This document shows positions 42,375 to 49,750 of a stretch of DNA of 64,000 bases, one piece after another. The stretch's first letter is position 1. Each line of letters starts with the position of its first letter. The stretch lies in assembly GCA_019423725.1 (NCBI GenBank), contig JAHZAW010000050.1:16833-80832 (forward strand). Reading direction: 5' to 3'. The DNA comes from Clostridiales bacterium. GTDB lineage: Bacteria > Bacillota > Clostridia > Lachnospirales > Anaerotignaceae. A model generated the notes under the pieces. It worked only from the letters and a program-made list of their open reading frames with translations, ran no database searches and was not told where the DNA came from. Both the position numbers and the translations under genes were made by a program.

Positions 42375-43727
42375 TTAAAAATTCTCAAACCTTGTCATTT
42401 CCTTTATGAACCTAAGTTCAAAGCGTCCTGTGGCACCATTTCGCTGTTTGGCTATCTCGATATCAGCGATGCCCTTATTTTCGCTTTCCGCCCTGTAATA
42501 CTCATCCCTGTAAATGAACATGACCACATCGGCATCCTGCTCGATGGAGCCTGACTCTCTAAGGTCTGCCAGGGTCGGATGCTTATCGTTACGGCTCTCT
42601 ACCGCCCTGCTCAGCTGGGATAAAACTATTACCGGGCATCCAAAGGTCTTTGCCAGATTTTTAAGTCCTCTTGTTATCTTGGCTATCTCGTTGTTTCTGT
42701 TATCGCCCGGAGTGTTTATAAGCTGCAGGTAATCAATGGCGATGAGACCTATGTCCTTACCTCCGCTGTATTTCAGCTCGTGGCACTGCATATATATGTC
42801 CTCTATGCCTGTCACCATATCGTCATTAAAGTGCAGGCAGTCCACCGCCTTTAAAAACTTATCCGAGTATTTTTCTATCTTTCTGAAATCCTCGCTCTTT
42901 AACATACCGCTCCTGAACCTTTCGTTTCGTATGTTCAGTGCCGAAGAATACATCCTCATGGCTATCTGCTCACTGCTCATCTCCAGGGAGAAAAATATGG
43001 CGCATTTATTATTCTTTCTAAGCTCCGGAGCAGCGTTTTTAAGTATATCCAGACAAAGGGCCGTCTTTCCCATGGAAGGTCTGGCGGCTATGACTATAAG
43101 GTCCGAATCCTGCAGTCCTCCGGTCATTTTGTCAAGTTTATCAAAACCTGTCCTAAGTCCTGAGTATGCCGAGCCGGATGCTATCCTTTCATTTACCGTT
43201 ATGAGTGCCTTTTCCAGCGCCTCGGATATGGGCAGAAGCTTTCCGGTGGATATATAGTTTTCCTTCTGCCTGTCAAGTACAGATACTATTTCTTCAATGG
43301 TACCGCTTTTAGCCTTCTCCTTGAGCTCATTGGCAGCGGATATGGTGGCTCGTCTGTATTCCTTCTCCTGCAGCACCCTTATGTACTCTTTTATATTTAC
43401 CGATGTACCGATGCTTGAAGCTATATCAGCCAGTATCCTTACCCAGTTTTCATCCGGGTCCCTTTGGGAAAGTCTGTCGGAAAGCACCACCACATCTATG
43501 CTCCTGCCATCCTGGGCCAGATCCTTCATTGCCTTGAATATTCCCCTGTAAAGTCCCGTATAAAAGCTTTCTTCCCTCAATGAACTAAGTGCCATCTGAG
43601 CCGAATCACTATCCATAAGCATACAGGAAAGCACAGCCCTTTCACTTTCTACGGAGCAGGGAATTTCCGTTGACGATGTGCCCGGTGTTCCTGAGCTTTC
43701 CTTCCTCTCTGTTGTTTTATCCTTCAT
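42375..43727 (-). CDS. dnaB: Replicative DNA helicase (DnaB family)
   Basis: 450 residues. N-terminal DnaB domain (IPCSVESERAVLSCMLMDSDSAQ), then the RecA-like motor: GGLQDSDLIVIAARPSMGKTALCLDIL (Walker A), FFSLEMSSEQIAMRM, IGLIAIDYLQLI (Walker B), CPVIVLSQLSRAVESR, and LADLRESGSIEQDADVVMFIYRDEYY. Full length. Overlaps the upstream DnaD-like organizer gene by 4 bases, forming the phage replication module. Confidence 0.96.
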   Translation of the reverse strand: MKDKTTERKESSGTPGTSSTEIPCSVESERAVLSCMLMDSDSAQMALSSLREESFYTGLYRGIFKAMKDLAQDGRSIDVVVLSDRLSQRDPDENWVRILADIASSIGTSVNIKEYIRVLQEKEYRRATISAANELKEKAKSGTIEEIVSVLDRQKENYISTGKLLPISEALEKALITVNERIASGSAYSGLRTGFDKLDKMTGGLQDSDLIVIAARPSMGKTALCLDILKNAAPELRKNNKCAIFFSLEMSSEQIAMRMYSSALNIRNERFRSGMLKSEDFRKIEKYSDKFLKAVDCLHFNDDMVTGIEDIYMQCHELKYSGGKDIGLIAIDYLQLINTPGDNRNNEIAKITRGLKNLAKTFGCPVIVLSQLSRAVESRNDKHPTLADLRESGSIEQDADVVMFIYRDEYYRAESENKGIADIEIAKQRNGATGRFELRFIKEMTRFENF

Positions 43728-44656
43728 CTGCCCGCCTCCATTTCCTGCTCAAGCTGTCTGAAATATTCCTCCGTCTGACTTTTTCTTATATCGTTTTTCT
43801 GCTCATTTTTCTGGCCCATTCTGCCTGAGACCATTTTTACATAAAGGTTATCGAACTGCTTCCTCAGCTTGTCCGCAGAGCGTATATTTTGTCTCCAGAA
43901 ATCGTCCTTAAGGGCAAAGTCCAGAACGTCCAGTATATCCTTCTCACTTCTTTTATCCAGCCTTATCATCTTGTCTATTATCTCCGCCCACTTATTGAGC
44001 CCCTTGTCATCAGGCACCTTCTGCTTCGGAAAAAGTCTCAGTGTGCCGTCTCTAAGCCTTCTGGCTGCTTCCATCTGGAAGCTGTCTGAAGGAAAGCTGT
44101 TTTCTTTAGTTTTCTTTTCTTTTATTTTATTTTCTTTTATTTGTTCATTATTGGCGTCATTAATTGAGTTATTGACGTCATTTACTCCGTTATTTCCGTC
44201 ATTAACCAAAAAGGACAGAATACTGCTATGGGTCGATATGGCTCTCATTTCCTCCTCGGACAGCAGCCATATCTTTCTGTTTACCGTCAGTCCTGTACGC
44301 TTAAGAGTGGACCTGTAATAAATGTCCTGTATGCGTTTGGATGTCAATATTTTTGATCTGTAGAGGTCGCCGCTGAATAGTTCACACGCCACCAGCATCT
44401 CAATCACACCCTTGACGGTCTCCGCTTCAGGCTGGTATTTTCCCTGAAGCATCTCCATTATGTCCCATATAAGATTTTCCTCATCACGGCAGTCACAGTA
44501 GTATCCGTGGTCATCATAAATGATGCATAAAAGACATATATACACCATTGTGGCCAGGTATCCGTATTTGAGCTTGGCCGGACGCAGTTTCCTATCCCTT
44601 ATAAGTGTTGTATAGAACGGGAAATAGTCCAGTCCGGCCTTAGTCGGTGCTGCCAT
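43724..44656 (-). CDS. Phage replisome organizer, DnaD-like
   Basis: About 310 residues. N-terminal replisome-organizer winged helix (GLDYFPFYTTLIRDRKLRPAKLKYGYLATMVYICLLCIIYDDHGYY), an Asn-rich linker with repeated NDVNN-type units (about residues 155-170), and a C-terminal LxxWA-EIIDKMIRLDKRSEKDILDVLDF-type region. Likely binds the phage origin and loads DnaB. Start at 44656 follows GGGGTGAGG. The NDxNN linker is encoded by near-repeats GTCATT/GTTATTG. Confidence 0.82.
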   Translation of the reverse strand: MAAPTKAGLDYFPFYTTLIRDRKLRPAKLKYGYLATMVYICLLCIIYDDHGYYCDCRDEENLIWDIMEMLQGKYQPEAETVKGVIEMLVACELFSGDLYRSKILTSKRIQDIYYRSTLKRTGLTVNRKIWLLSEEEMRAISTHSSILSFLVNDGNNGVNDVNNSINDANNEQIKENKIKEKKTKENSFPSDSFQMEAARRLRDGTLRLFPKQKVPDDKGLNKWAEIIDKMIRLDKRSEKDILDVLDFALKDDFWRQNIRSADKLRKQFDNLYVKMVSGRMGQKNEQKNDIRKSQTEEYFRQLEQEMEAGR

Positions 44657-44924
44657 AGGCCTCACCCCGCTTTCTTTTTACGGTGCTTGTCCAAACTTTA
44701 GAATATGTAAAGGATTCTCTCCATCCGTATTTTGTGTTTATAGCAGTTATATGAAACTCATATATGCCATCTATCACATATCTTTGGCCGTCTATATTTA
44801 TTTTCTGACCGGGCGCCATATTCAGCCACGCCCTTATGCCTTTGAGCCTTACCGCCGGATACGGCAAATATACCGCCCTTTCTACTTTTGTCCTCAGGTC
44901 CACTTCAGGCCTGCCATTTTCCAT
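44640..44924 (-). CDS. Small phage early protein, unknown
   Basis: Ninety-four residues: AVYLPYPAVRLKGIRAWLNMAPGQKINIDGQRYVIDGIYEFHITA, a compact strand-rich domain, then a basic C-terminus. It overlaps the replisome organizer. AGGAGGTG precedes the ATG. No family recognised. Confidence 0.68.
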   Translation of the reverse strand: MENGRPEVDLRTKVERAVYLPYPAVRLKGIRAWLNMAPGQKINIDGQRYVIDGIYEFHITAINTKYGWRESFTYSKVWTSTVKRKRGEAYGSTD

Positions 44925-44946
44925 AGGCGCACCTCCTTAAGTTTAT

Positions 44947-45180
44947 TTATAGACCTATCTTTCTCTTAAAATAAAAAATCCCTCTTTCACCGTAAATACA
45001 GGTGTCAAGGGGACATTCCTCGGGTCTCACTTTATCCTTCCTGCTCACAAGCAGTTCATCGCCTTTAAATGCGGGAGCGTATATCCCGCATTTATCAAAC
45101 TCTGACCAGTCCGTCTTTATACGATGTTTACAGTTTCTGCAAATTCTGTTGTCACTTATTTTAACTATTATCCTTTTCAG
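44947..45180 (-). CDS. Small cysteine-rich phage protein (non-ATG start)
   Basis: An open frame of about 77 codons with CRNCKHR near the start and CPLDTCIYG near the end, which could bind zinc. No ATG, GTG or TTG start is available upstream of the first Cys pair. A CTG at 45178-45180 is about 9 bases from AAGGCGG. Spacing to neighbours (21-22 bases each side) fits the compact early operon. Confidence 0.5.
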   Translation of the reverse strand: MKRIIVKISDNRICRNCKHRIKTDWSEFDKCGIYAPAFKGDELLVSRKDKVRPEECPLDTCIYGERGIFYFKRKIGL

Positions 45181-45201
45181 TTTACATCCCGCCTTACCTG
45201 C

Positions 45202-45510
45202 TCAATCCGAAATACCGATCTCTACTATGCCTGTCCAGTTCCTTAAGTTTCGGATCATATCTGCCATACTGCTCTCTTCCATATCATACTTTCCATAGGG
45301 TGATACCCTGTGATATCTTACAGACGTGACTACCCTTGGTGAATGCAGCCCTGCACTCGTCTGCTCCTCTACCACTATCCCGCTGTTATCCGGGAAGGAA
45401 CATCTGTAATAATTAACGCCGAGGCGCGGTTCGTAAAACCATACGCCCCACGCCTCATAATTATCTAAAAATGCGCGTCTCAGTTTATCATTTGTAAGTT
45501 TTACCTTCAT
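45202..45510 (-). CDS. Small phage early protein, unknown
   Basis: About 102 residues, MKVKLTNDKLRRAFLDNYEAWGVWF then a strand-rich part with YYRCSFPDNSGIVVEEQT and TSVRYHRVSPYGKYD. Resembles uncharacterised proteins of clostridial phage early operons. Start at 45510, after GGAAAGGTG. Confidence 0.68.
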   Translation of the reverse strand: MKVKLTNDKLRRAFLDNYEAWGVWFYEPRLGVNYYRCSFPDNSGIVVEEQTSAGLHSPRVVTSVRYHRVSPYGKYDMEESSMADMIRNLRNWTGIVEIGISD

Positions 45511-45667
45511 AGTAAACACCTTTCCCTGTATTCCTGCCTTCTCTTAAACGCTTGTTTTCTTCCTTGAGCCTGGTGTTTATGATATGTATTTCAATATATT
45601 TAAGCACCGCATAGCTTAAGGCATACCATCCTCCCAAAAATGCCAGCTCAAACATTGTAAGTTCCAT
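45488..45667 (-). CDS. Small membrane protein of the early operon
   Basis: Fifty-nine residues: MELTMFELAFLGGWYALSYAVL forms one transmembrane helix and is followed by a charged helix (NTRLKEENKRLREG). AAGGCGGTG lies upstream of the ATG at 45667. It overlaps the next gene by 23 bases. Unknown function. Confidence 0.6.
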   Translation of the reverse strand: MELTMFELAFLGGWYALSYAVLKYIEIHIINTRLKEENKRLREGRNTGKGVYYEGKTYK

Positions 45668-45679
45668 AATGCCACCGCC

Positions 45680-45955
45680 TTAATCTACTGTATCTTCCGC
45701 CAGCTCCCAAGCCATATACTCCGGGTGATCCCTCAAAAACTGCTTTGTCTTTTCACAGCCCGCTTCGTCCCCGATCTCGTCTATGGGTATCTCTCTTATG
45801 GGCTTTGGCTTGTAGTTCTCATCTACTATTTTGTAAAGCCCCAGCTTTACAAATATGGGCATTACCTCCTCCATATATTTCGCCTGCTCCTCAGGTGTTC
45901 TCCTGGGACAGATATTTATTACCTTGTAAACTCTCTTTGGCCTTACTCTGGGCAT
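45680..45955 (-). CDS. Small phage early protein, unknown
   Basis: About 91 residues: MPRVRPKRVYKVINICPRRTPEEQAKYMEEV, followed by KPKPIREIPIDEI and an acidic end. Start at 45955 after GAGGTG. No family recognised. Located directly after the first gene (HTH) of the early operon. Confidence 0.62.
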   Translation of the reverse strand: MPRVRPKRVYKVINICPRRTPEEQAKYMEEVMPIFVKLGLYKIVDENYKPKPIREIPIDEIGDEAGCEKTKQFLRDHPEYMAWELAEDTVD

Positions 45956-46017
45956 ATGTATCACCTCTTTGATCTATTGGTAAATTGTATGTGGCAGGGG
46001 TTGTACATCTTGACAGG

Positions 46018-46200
46018 TTATTTATCTATGAGCTTCCACCAGTCCATATCAAGTACCGCTGCTATTAATTTTGCTCTCTCTATCCCGGGAGTTCTCTCCC
46101 CGCTGGAATATTTGAGCATAGTCCCATATTTTATGCCTGTCTGTTCACTTACCTGTTTTGCTGTTATGCCTTTTTCTCTCAATATATTGTTAAGTTTCAA
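46018..46200 (-). CDS. Small XRE-family HTH regulator (Cro-like)
   Basis: About 60 residues: NNILREKGITAKQVSEQTGIKYGTMLKYSSGERTPGIERAKLIAAVLD is a complete helix-turn-helix of the Cro/CI type. The ribosome site AGGAG fits a TTG at 46200 better than the ATG at 46233, which would place the site inside the gene. First gene of the leftward early operon, so it probably controls it. Confidence 0.75.
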   Translation of the reverse strand: MKLNNILREKGITAKQVSEQTGIKYGTMLKYSSGERTPGIERAKLIAAVLDMDWWKLIDK

Positions 46201-46217
46201 ATCATCGCTCCTATATA

Positions 46218-46246
46218 TTGTTAATACATACAATCTGTGGTAAAAT
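46218..46246 (+). promoter_or_regulatory. Rightward promoter upstream of the 46294 gene
   Basis: TTGTTA (46218-46223), 17-base spacer, TAAAAT (46241-46246), 47 bases before the ATG. It overlaps the divergent HTH gene's upstream region. Confidence 0.6.
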
Positions 46247-46293
46247 ATAGAAATAGAATTTTAACTGTTAGTTTATCTATGAAAGGAGTTTCC

Positions 46294-46824
46294 ATGAAGC
46301 AAAAGTACATTGAATATTTCAAAGACTTATACAACTATTGTTCTCAGCATAATACGACAAGCGCTACTGTCGACCTAAGTACTAATAGAGTTTATGATTC
46401 TGAATGTATTGAATATCTTGTAAAAGTAAAATATATCGAAATAACCAAAAGATATAAAAGAATGGCAATAATTCAAATAACTCCCTTAGGTATTGACTTT
46501 GCTAAAAACGGATTTGTAGAAAAATCAAATTCTCCAGTAATTCAAGGAGATAACAGCATTTATGTAAATGGTATAAATAATACTGTATCCAACAATTACA
46601 ATGAGTTTTGTACAGAAATTTCTACATCTGATTTGCCAGATGAATATAAAGAGCTTCTTGAGACCCTTCTTTATGAATTAAAAAATCCAAAACTTTCGCC
46701 AGATAATAGAGAAAATAAAATAAAAGATTTCATATCTAAAATTACCAATGGAGTTCTATCTTCAGTTGCAATTGATACACTAATGTTATTAATTAAAATG
46801 CTTCTCTCTAAAATCTCTTTTTAA
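46294..46824 (+). CDS. Prophage immunity-region protein, unknown
   Basis: 176 residues, AT-rich. The N-terminal 70 residues have a winged-helix feel (ECIEYLVKVKYIEITKRYKRMAIIQITPLG). Then comes a short Asn/Gly-rich stretch, SPVIQGDNSIYVNGINNTVSNN (here given in part), followed by a C-terminal helical region ending in a hydrophobic helix (SVAIDTLMLLIKMLL). The ATG follows GAAAGGAG. Expressed in the lysogen direction. Function unknown; the central stretch resembles beta-arc segments in bacterial signalling proteins. Confidence 0.62.
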   Translation: MKQKYIEYFKDLYNYCSQHNTTSATVDLSTNRVYDSECIEYLVKVKYIEITKRYKRMAIIQITPLGIDFAKNGFVEKSNSPVIQGDNSIYVNGINNTVSNNYNEFCTEISTSDLPDEYKELLETLLYELKNPKLSPDNRENKIKDFISKITNGVLSSVAIDTLMLLIKMLLSKISF

Positions 46825-47034
46825 TCTGTGTGCAACCGTTTTTACTCTGTCACAAAATATTTCTCTTGTCCCTGTATACTGTACTGTTACAGGGATAATT
46901 TTTAATGGAGTAATGTTTTTCTTTTTTTCGTACTCCTCGTAAAGACAAACTCTGACTTTGGTAAATAAATTAAAAGTCAGTATCATAAGGTATTTCTTAT
47001 CACAGATCGTAAACTTGACTGTTATTGTCTTCAT
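46789..47034 (-). CDS. Small phage protein, unknown
   Basis: About 81 residues: MKTITVKFTICDKKYLMILTF, then a basic C-terminal part (VKTVAHRLKRDFREKHFN). It overlaps the end of the convergent gene by 36 bases and the end of the HTH pseudogene upstream. Weak ribosome site. Plausible but unproven. Confidence 0.45.
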   Translation of the reverse strand: MKTITVKFTICDKKYLMILTFNLFTKVRVCLYEEYEKKKNITPLKIIPVTVQYTGTREIFCDRVKTVAHRLKRDFREKHFN

Positions 47035-47275
47035 CCTCCTCTTTATCCCTTCTTTCTTCAAATAAAGCATTTACCTCAACATCCAGTGCATTGGCTATTT
47101 TAAGTACGTCAGTGTCGGTTATTATTTTTCTTCCATTAAGCATATTGCTGAAAGCCTTACAGTCATATCCTGCCATCTTACCAACTGCACCCTGCTTAAG
47201 ACCTTTTGTTTAATTGTGTATTTTACGTTTTTACAAAAATAAGCCTCAATGCTTTTTAAAATATTCTTAGGATTA
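47000..47275 (-). pseudogene. Frameshifted XRE-type HTH regulator
   Basis: One frame reads LKQGAVGKMAGYDCKAFSNM, GRKIITDTDVLKIANALDVEVNALFEE to a TGA at 47000-47002. This is most of an HTH domain but lacks its start. The preceding part (KSIEAYFCKNVKYTIKQK) is in another frame, joined at the A-run of AAACAAAAGG; one extra A there would give IKQKGLKQGAVG, a normal HTH helix 1-2. Neither part has a clear ATG. A single-base loss in a phage regulator is the simplest reading. Confidence 0.6.
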
Positions 47276-47333
47276 TTTCTTTACAGTTCAATAAACCCAG
47301 TGTATATTTGACTTAAGAAGCGAGGTGTAAGAA

Positions 47334-47702
47334 ATGGGTATTGGTAAAAGGATCAAAGAAGCAAGAGAGAGGCTTGGACTTACTCAAAATGAGCTTGGTG
47401 CCCTTGTTGGTATAACTGGCTCAGCTATTACTAACTATGAAAAAGAAACTAGCCATCCTAAAGAAACTATTATGTATAAACTGATAGAAGCTTTGGAAGT
47501 TGATGCCAACTATCTGTTTCAGGATGTTGTTAATATTCAAGATAAGAAAAACATCATATCTGCGTCAGAATTCGAATATATAATAAAGTATCGCCGACTT
47601 GATGAATACGGTAAACATTTGGTTAATACTGTTATAGATATTGAACTTGACCGAATAAAAAGTGATATAGATTGTTCTTCTAAATATCGTTTAAATAACT
47701 AA
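47334..47702 (+). CDS. XRE-family transcriptional regulator
   Basis: 122 residues. HTH near the N-terminus: IGKRIKEARERLGLTQNELGALVGITGSAITNYEKETSHPKETIMYKLIEALEVDANYLFQD, closely matching the first domain of the regulator at 48831. A C-terminal helical tail (YRRLDEYGKHLVNTVIDIEL) resembles that of small phage repressors. GAGGTG precedes the ATG. Rightward, lysogeny direction. Confidence 0.85.
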   Translation: MGIGKRIKEARERLGLTQNELGALVGITGSAITNYEKETSHPKETIMYKLIEALEVDANYLFQDVVNIQDKKNIISASEFEYIIKYRRLDEYGKHLVNTVIDIELDRIKSDIDCSSKYRLNN

Positions 47703-47817
47703 GCAAAAAAGATTAATCCGCTATTCTCTATATCCATTTAACAATATATCCTCTGCTCCCGGTTCACCCCTATCTTAAATAAATAGATATATCTTTAGAT
47801 AATAAAATGGCATTTAA

Positions 47818-47833
47818 GTTTAATTTATTAAAC
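47818..47833. promoter_or_regulatory. Operator-like palindrome O1
   Basis: GTTTAATTTATTAAAC, a perfect 16-base palindrome that extends by two more bases on each side. Same sequence family as the sites at 48058 and 48122. It lies just past the stop of the 47834 HTH gene. Confidence 0.7.
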
Positions 47834-48028
47834 TTAATCTGTAAAAAAAATATCTCCGACTTTTTCTCCTAATGCATCAGCTATCTTTTTAAGAGTGTCA
47901 GTAGTTGTTATTGTGATTCTTCCACTCTCTAAACCAGATATAGTCGCTCTGGATATTCCTGATTTTTTTGCTAGTTCCTCTTGGGAAATGCTTTTTTTCT
48001 TTCTAGCCTCAGCAATTTTATTTCCCAT
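47834..48028 (-). CDS. Small XRE regulator opposite the S24 repressor (Cro-like)
   Basis: Sixty-four residues, essentially one HTH: KIAEARKKKSISQEELAKKSGISRATISGLESGRITITTTDTLKKIADALGEKVGDIFF. Divergent from the repressor gene at 48155, and its promoter (-10 at 48057-48062) is covered by operator O2. This arrangement is that of Cro. GAAAGGAGCG precedes the ATG. Confidence 0.86.
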   Translation of the reverse strand: MGNKIAEARKKKSISQEELAKKSGISRATISGLESGRITITTTDTLKKIADALGEKVGDIFFTD

Positions 48029-48056
48029 AACCAGTTTCGCTCCTTTCTTTTCTTTT

Positions 48057-48085
48057 AGTTTAATCTATTAAACAAAGTTTGTCAA
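48057..48085 (-). promoter_or_regulatory. Leftward promoter of the Cro-like gene
   Basis: Minus strand: TTGACA (48080-48085), 17-base spacer, TAAACT (48057-48062). The -10 lies inside operator O2. Confidence 0.82.
48058..48073. promoter_or_regulatory. Operator O2
   Basis: GTTTAATCTATTAAAC, perfect 7+2+7 palindrome overlapping the -10 of the leftward promoter. A half site ATTAAAC follows at 48090-48096. Confidence 0.78.
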
Positions 48086-48104
48086 GTACATTAAACAAAA
48101 TTTA

Positions 48105-48133
48105 TTGACTTTTAAAAAAATGTTTATTATACT
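48105..48133 (+). promoter_or_regulatory. Rightward promoter of the S24 repressor
   Basis: TTGACT (48105-48110), 17-base spacer, TATACT (48128-48133), 22 bases before the ATG. The -10 lies inside operator O3. Confidence 0.85.
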
Positions 48134-48137
48134 AAAC
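48122..48137. promoter_or_regulatory. Operator O3
   Basis: GTTTATTATACTAAAC, palindromic with one mismatch and the same GTTTA-TAAAC ends as O1 and O2. It covers the -10 of the repressor promoter, consistent with autoregulation. Confidence 0.75.
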
Positions 48138-48154
48138 ACAAGGAGGGTTTAAGA

Positions 48155-48802
48155 ATGACTTTAGGCGATCTTGTTAAACAATATAGAGCTGAACATAAAC
48201 TGACAATGGATGAGTTTAGCCAAAAATGTGGCCTTTCAAAGGGATATATTTCTATGTTAGAAAAGAATAAAAATCCACAGACTAAAAAACCGATTGCTCC
48301 TGCATTAAGCACCATTAAACAAATTGCATCTGCTATGGATCTTGATTTTAATTATGTTTTATCTTTGTTGGATAAAACTCAAAAAGTGTCCTTACAAAAT
48401 ACTTCGTCATATGTAAAAATTCCTGTCCTGGGATATGTTGCTGCAGGTATTCCAGCTGATGCCATAGAAAATATAGTTGACTGGGAAGAGATACCCCAGG
48501 CTGTGGCTGATAAAGGAGACTACTTTGGTCTTGTAATCAATGGTGACAGTATGGAACCAAGGATCTGTAAAGGTGACATTGTCATAGTTAAAAAACAGTC
48601 TGACGTTGAAAGCGGCGATATTGCCATTGTAATTGTTGACGGCGATGAAGGAACCTGCAAAAAGGTTATTAAGAATCAGGCAGGTATCAATCTTGTATCG
48701 TTAAATCCAAAATATGAACCTATATTTTATACCTGGGAAGAGGTCGAAAGTCTTCCAGTAGTTATTAATGGAAAAGTTATCGAATTAAGGGGTAAAATAT
48801 AA
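48155..48802 (+). CDS. S24-family (LexA/CI-type) prophage repressor
   Basis: 215 residues. N-terminal HTH (GDLVKQYRAEHKLTMDEFSQKCGLSKGYISMLEKNKNP). C-terminal S24 peptidase: cleavage site VAAGIP (Ala-Gly near residue 97), catalytic Ser in INGDSMEP and Lys in GTCKKVI. RecA-stimulated self-cleavage after DNA damage would inactivate it and induce the prophage. AAGGAGG precedes the ATG. The divergent Cro-like gene and three operators complete the switch. Confidence 0.93.
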   Translation: MTLGDLVKQYRAEHKLTMDEFSQKCGLSKGYISMLEKNKNPQTKKPIAPALSTIKQIASAMDLDFNYVLSLLDKTQKVSLQNTSSYVKIPVLGYVAAGIPADAIENIVDWEEIPQAVADKGDYFGLVINGDSMEPRICKGDIVIVKKQSDVESGDIAIVIVDGDEGTCKKVIKNQAGINLVSLNPKYEPIFYTWEEVESLPVVINGKVIELRGKI

Positions 48803-48830
48803 TATAAAATATCCTGAATGAGGCGAACAT

Positions 48831-49703
48831 ATGTCTTTAAATACAAGAATAAAAGAAGCCAGGCTAAACTCTGGACTAACACAAGAACAACTTGGGAGAT
48901 GCATTGGCGTTGCTAAAACGACTGTTGCGGGATATGAAAAAAATAGAGAGCCAGATGCTGTAACAATAGGTCTTATTATGTTAGCCCTCAAAGTCGATGC
49001 TAATTACCTATTTCAAGATGAAATGAAGGAAATAAGTAATGCTGATTTTTCAATTTCTGAACCAAAAACAAAACCAAAATACCGCTGTATTGATGAACAC
49101 TATAATCAGATAATTATGTTTAATAGTGTGCAATATATAAGGGACCTATGTAGGGATAGAGAAATTCCAATTTCTAAGCTCGAAAAAGAATGCGGATTTG
49201 CTAACGGATACCTTAATCCTAAAAAATTAAAAAAAATACCCTATGAAAGGGCATTGATAATTGCTAAATATCTTGGAATAGATATAAACGATATTTTAAA
49301 CGGTCCCTTAAGCAGCTCAGATACTCCGGATCCATCAAATATCGTTAAAGATACCGATGAAAATGGTAACCTCGAATCATTTAAAATAATTAATGCTACC
49401 TTATTTCATAACAACCTGAGAAAAATAAGAATTCAAAAAGGTATGTCTCAAAAAGATGTAGCCAGAAAAATCGGAGTAGCAAAATCTACCTATTCTTTAT
49501 ATGAAAGTGGAAATCGTGAACCAAATCTTGTGACAATTAAAAGAATAGTCAGTGCTTTAAATATATCCGCTGATGAGCTGCTTGGAATAGATAATTATGA
49601 CTCTTCAACGATTGTTGTTCACTTTGATAATAAGGTCTATACAGAAGATGAACTTGAAGAAATAAAAAGATTTGCTGAGTTCATAATAAGTAAAAGAAAA
49701 TAA
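48831..49703 (+). CDS. Regulator with three tandem XRE-type HTH domains
   Basis: 290 residues. Domain 1 (about 1-62): NTRIKEARLNSGLTQEQLGRCIGVAKTTVAGYEKNREPD. Domain 2 (about 100-160): QYIRDLCRDREIPISKLEKECGFANGYLNPKKLKKIPYERALIIAKYLGIDINDIL, a shifted HTH with no QxxLA-type first helix. Domain 3 (about 192-255): NNLRKIRIQKGMSQKDVARKIGVAKSTYSLYESGNREPNLVTIKRIVSALNISADELL. It ends with a short DDELEEIKRFAEFI-type helix. Follows the S24 repressor by 28 bases in the same direction, so is a lysogenic gene. Role unknown. Confidence 0.85.
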   Translation: MSLNTRIKEARLNSGLTQEQLGRCIGVAKTTVAGYEKNREPDAVTIGLIMLALKVDANYLFQDEMKEISNADFSISEPKTKPKYRCIDEHYNQIIMFNSVQYIRDLCRDREIPISKLEKECGFANGYLNPKKLKKIPYERALIIAKYLGIDINDILNGPLSSSDTPDPSNIVKDTDENGNLESFKIINATLFHNNLRKIRIQKGMSQKDVARKIGVAKSTYSLYESGNREPNLVTIKRIVSALNISADELLGIDNYDSSTIVVHFDNKVYTEDELEEIKRFAEFIISKRK

Positions 49704-49750
49704 CTTGATATTCTATCTATAATTATTTTAATTTATCCGAGGTGATACCA

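Noticed and set aside
46237..46293. Upstream in-frame ATG for the 46294 gene
   Set aside because: It lies inside the promoter -10 region and has no ribosome site, whereas the ATG at 46294 follows GAAAGGAG.
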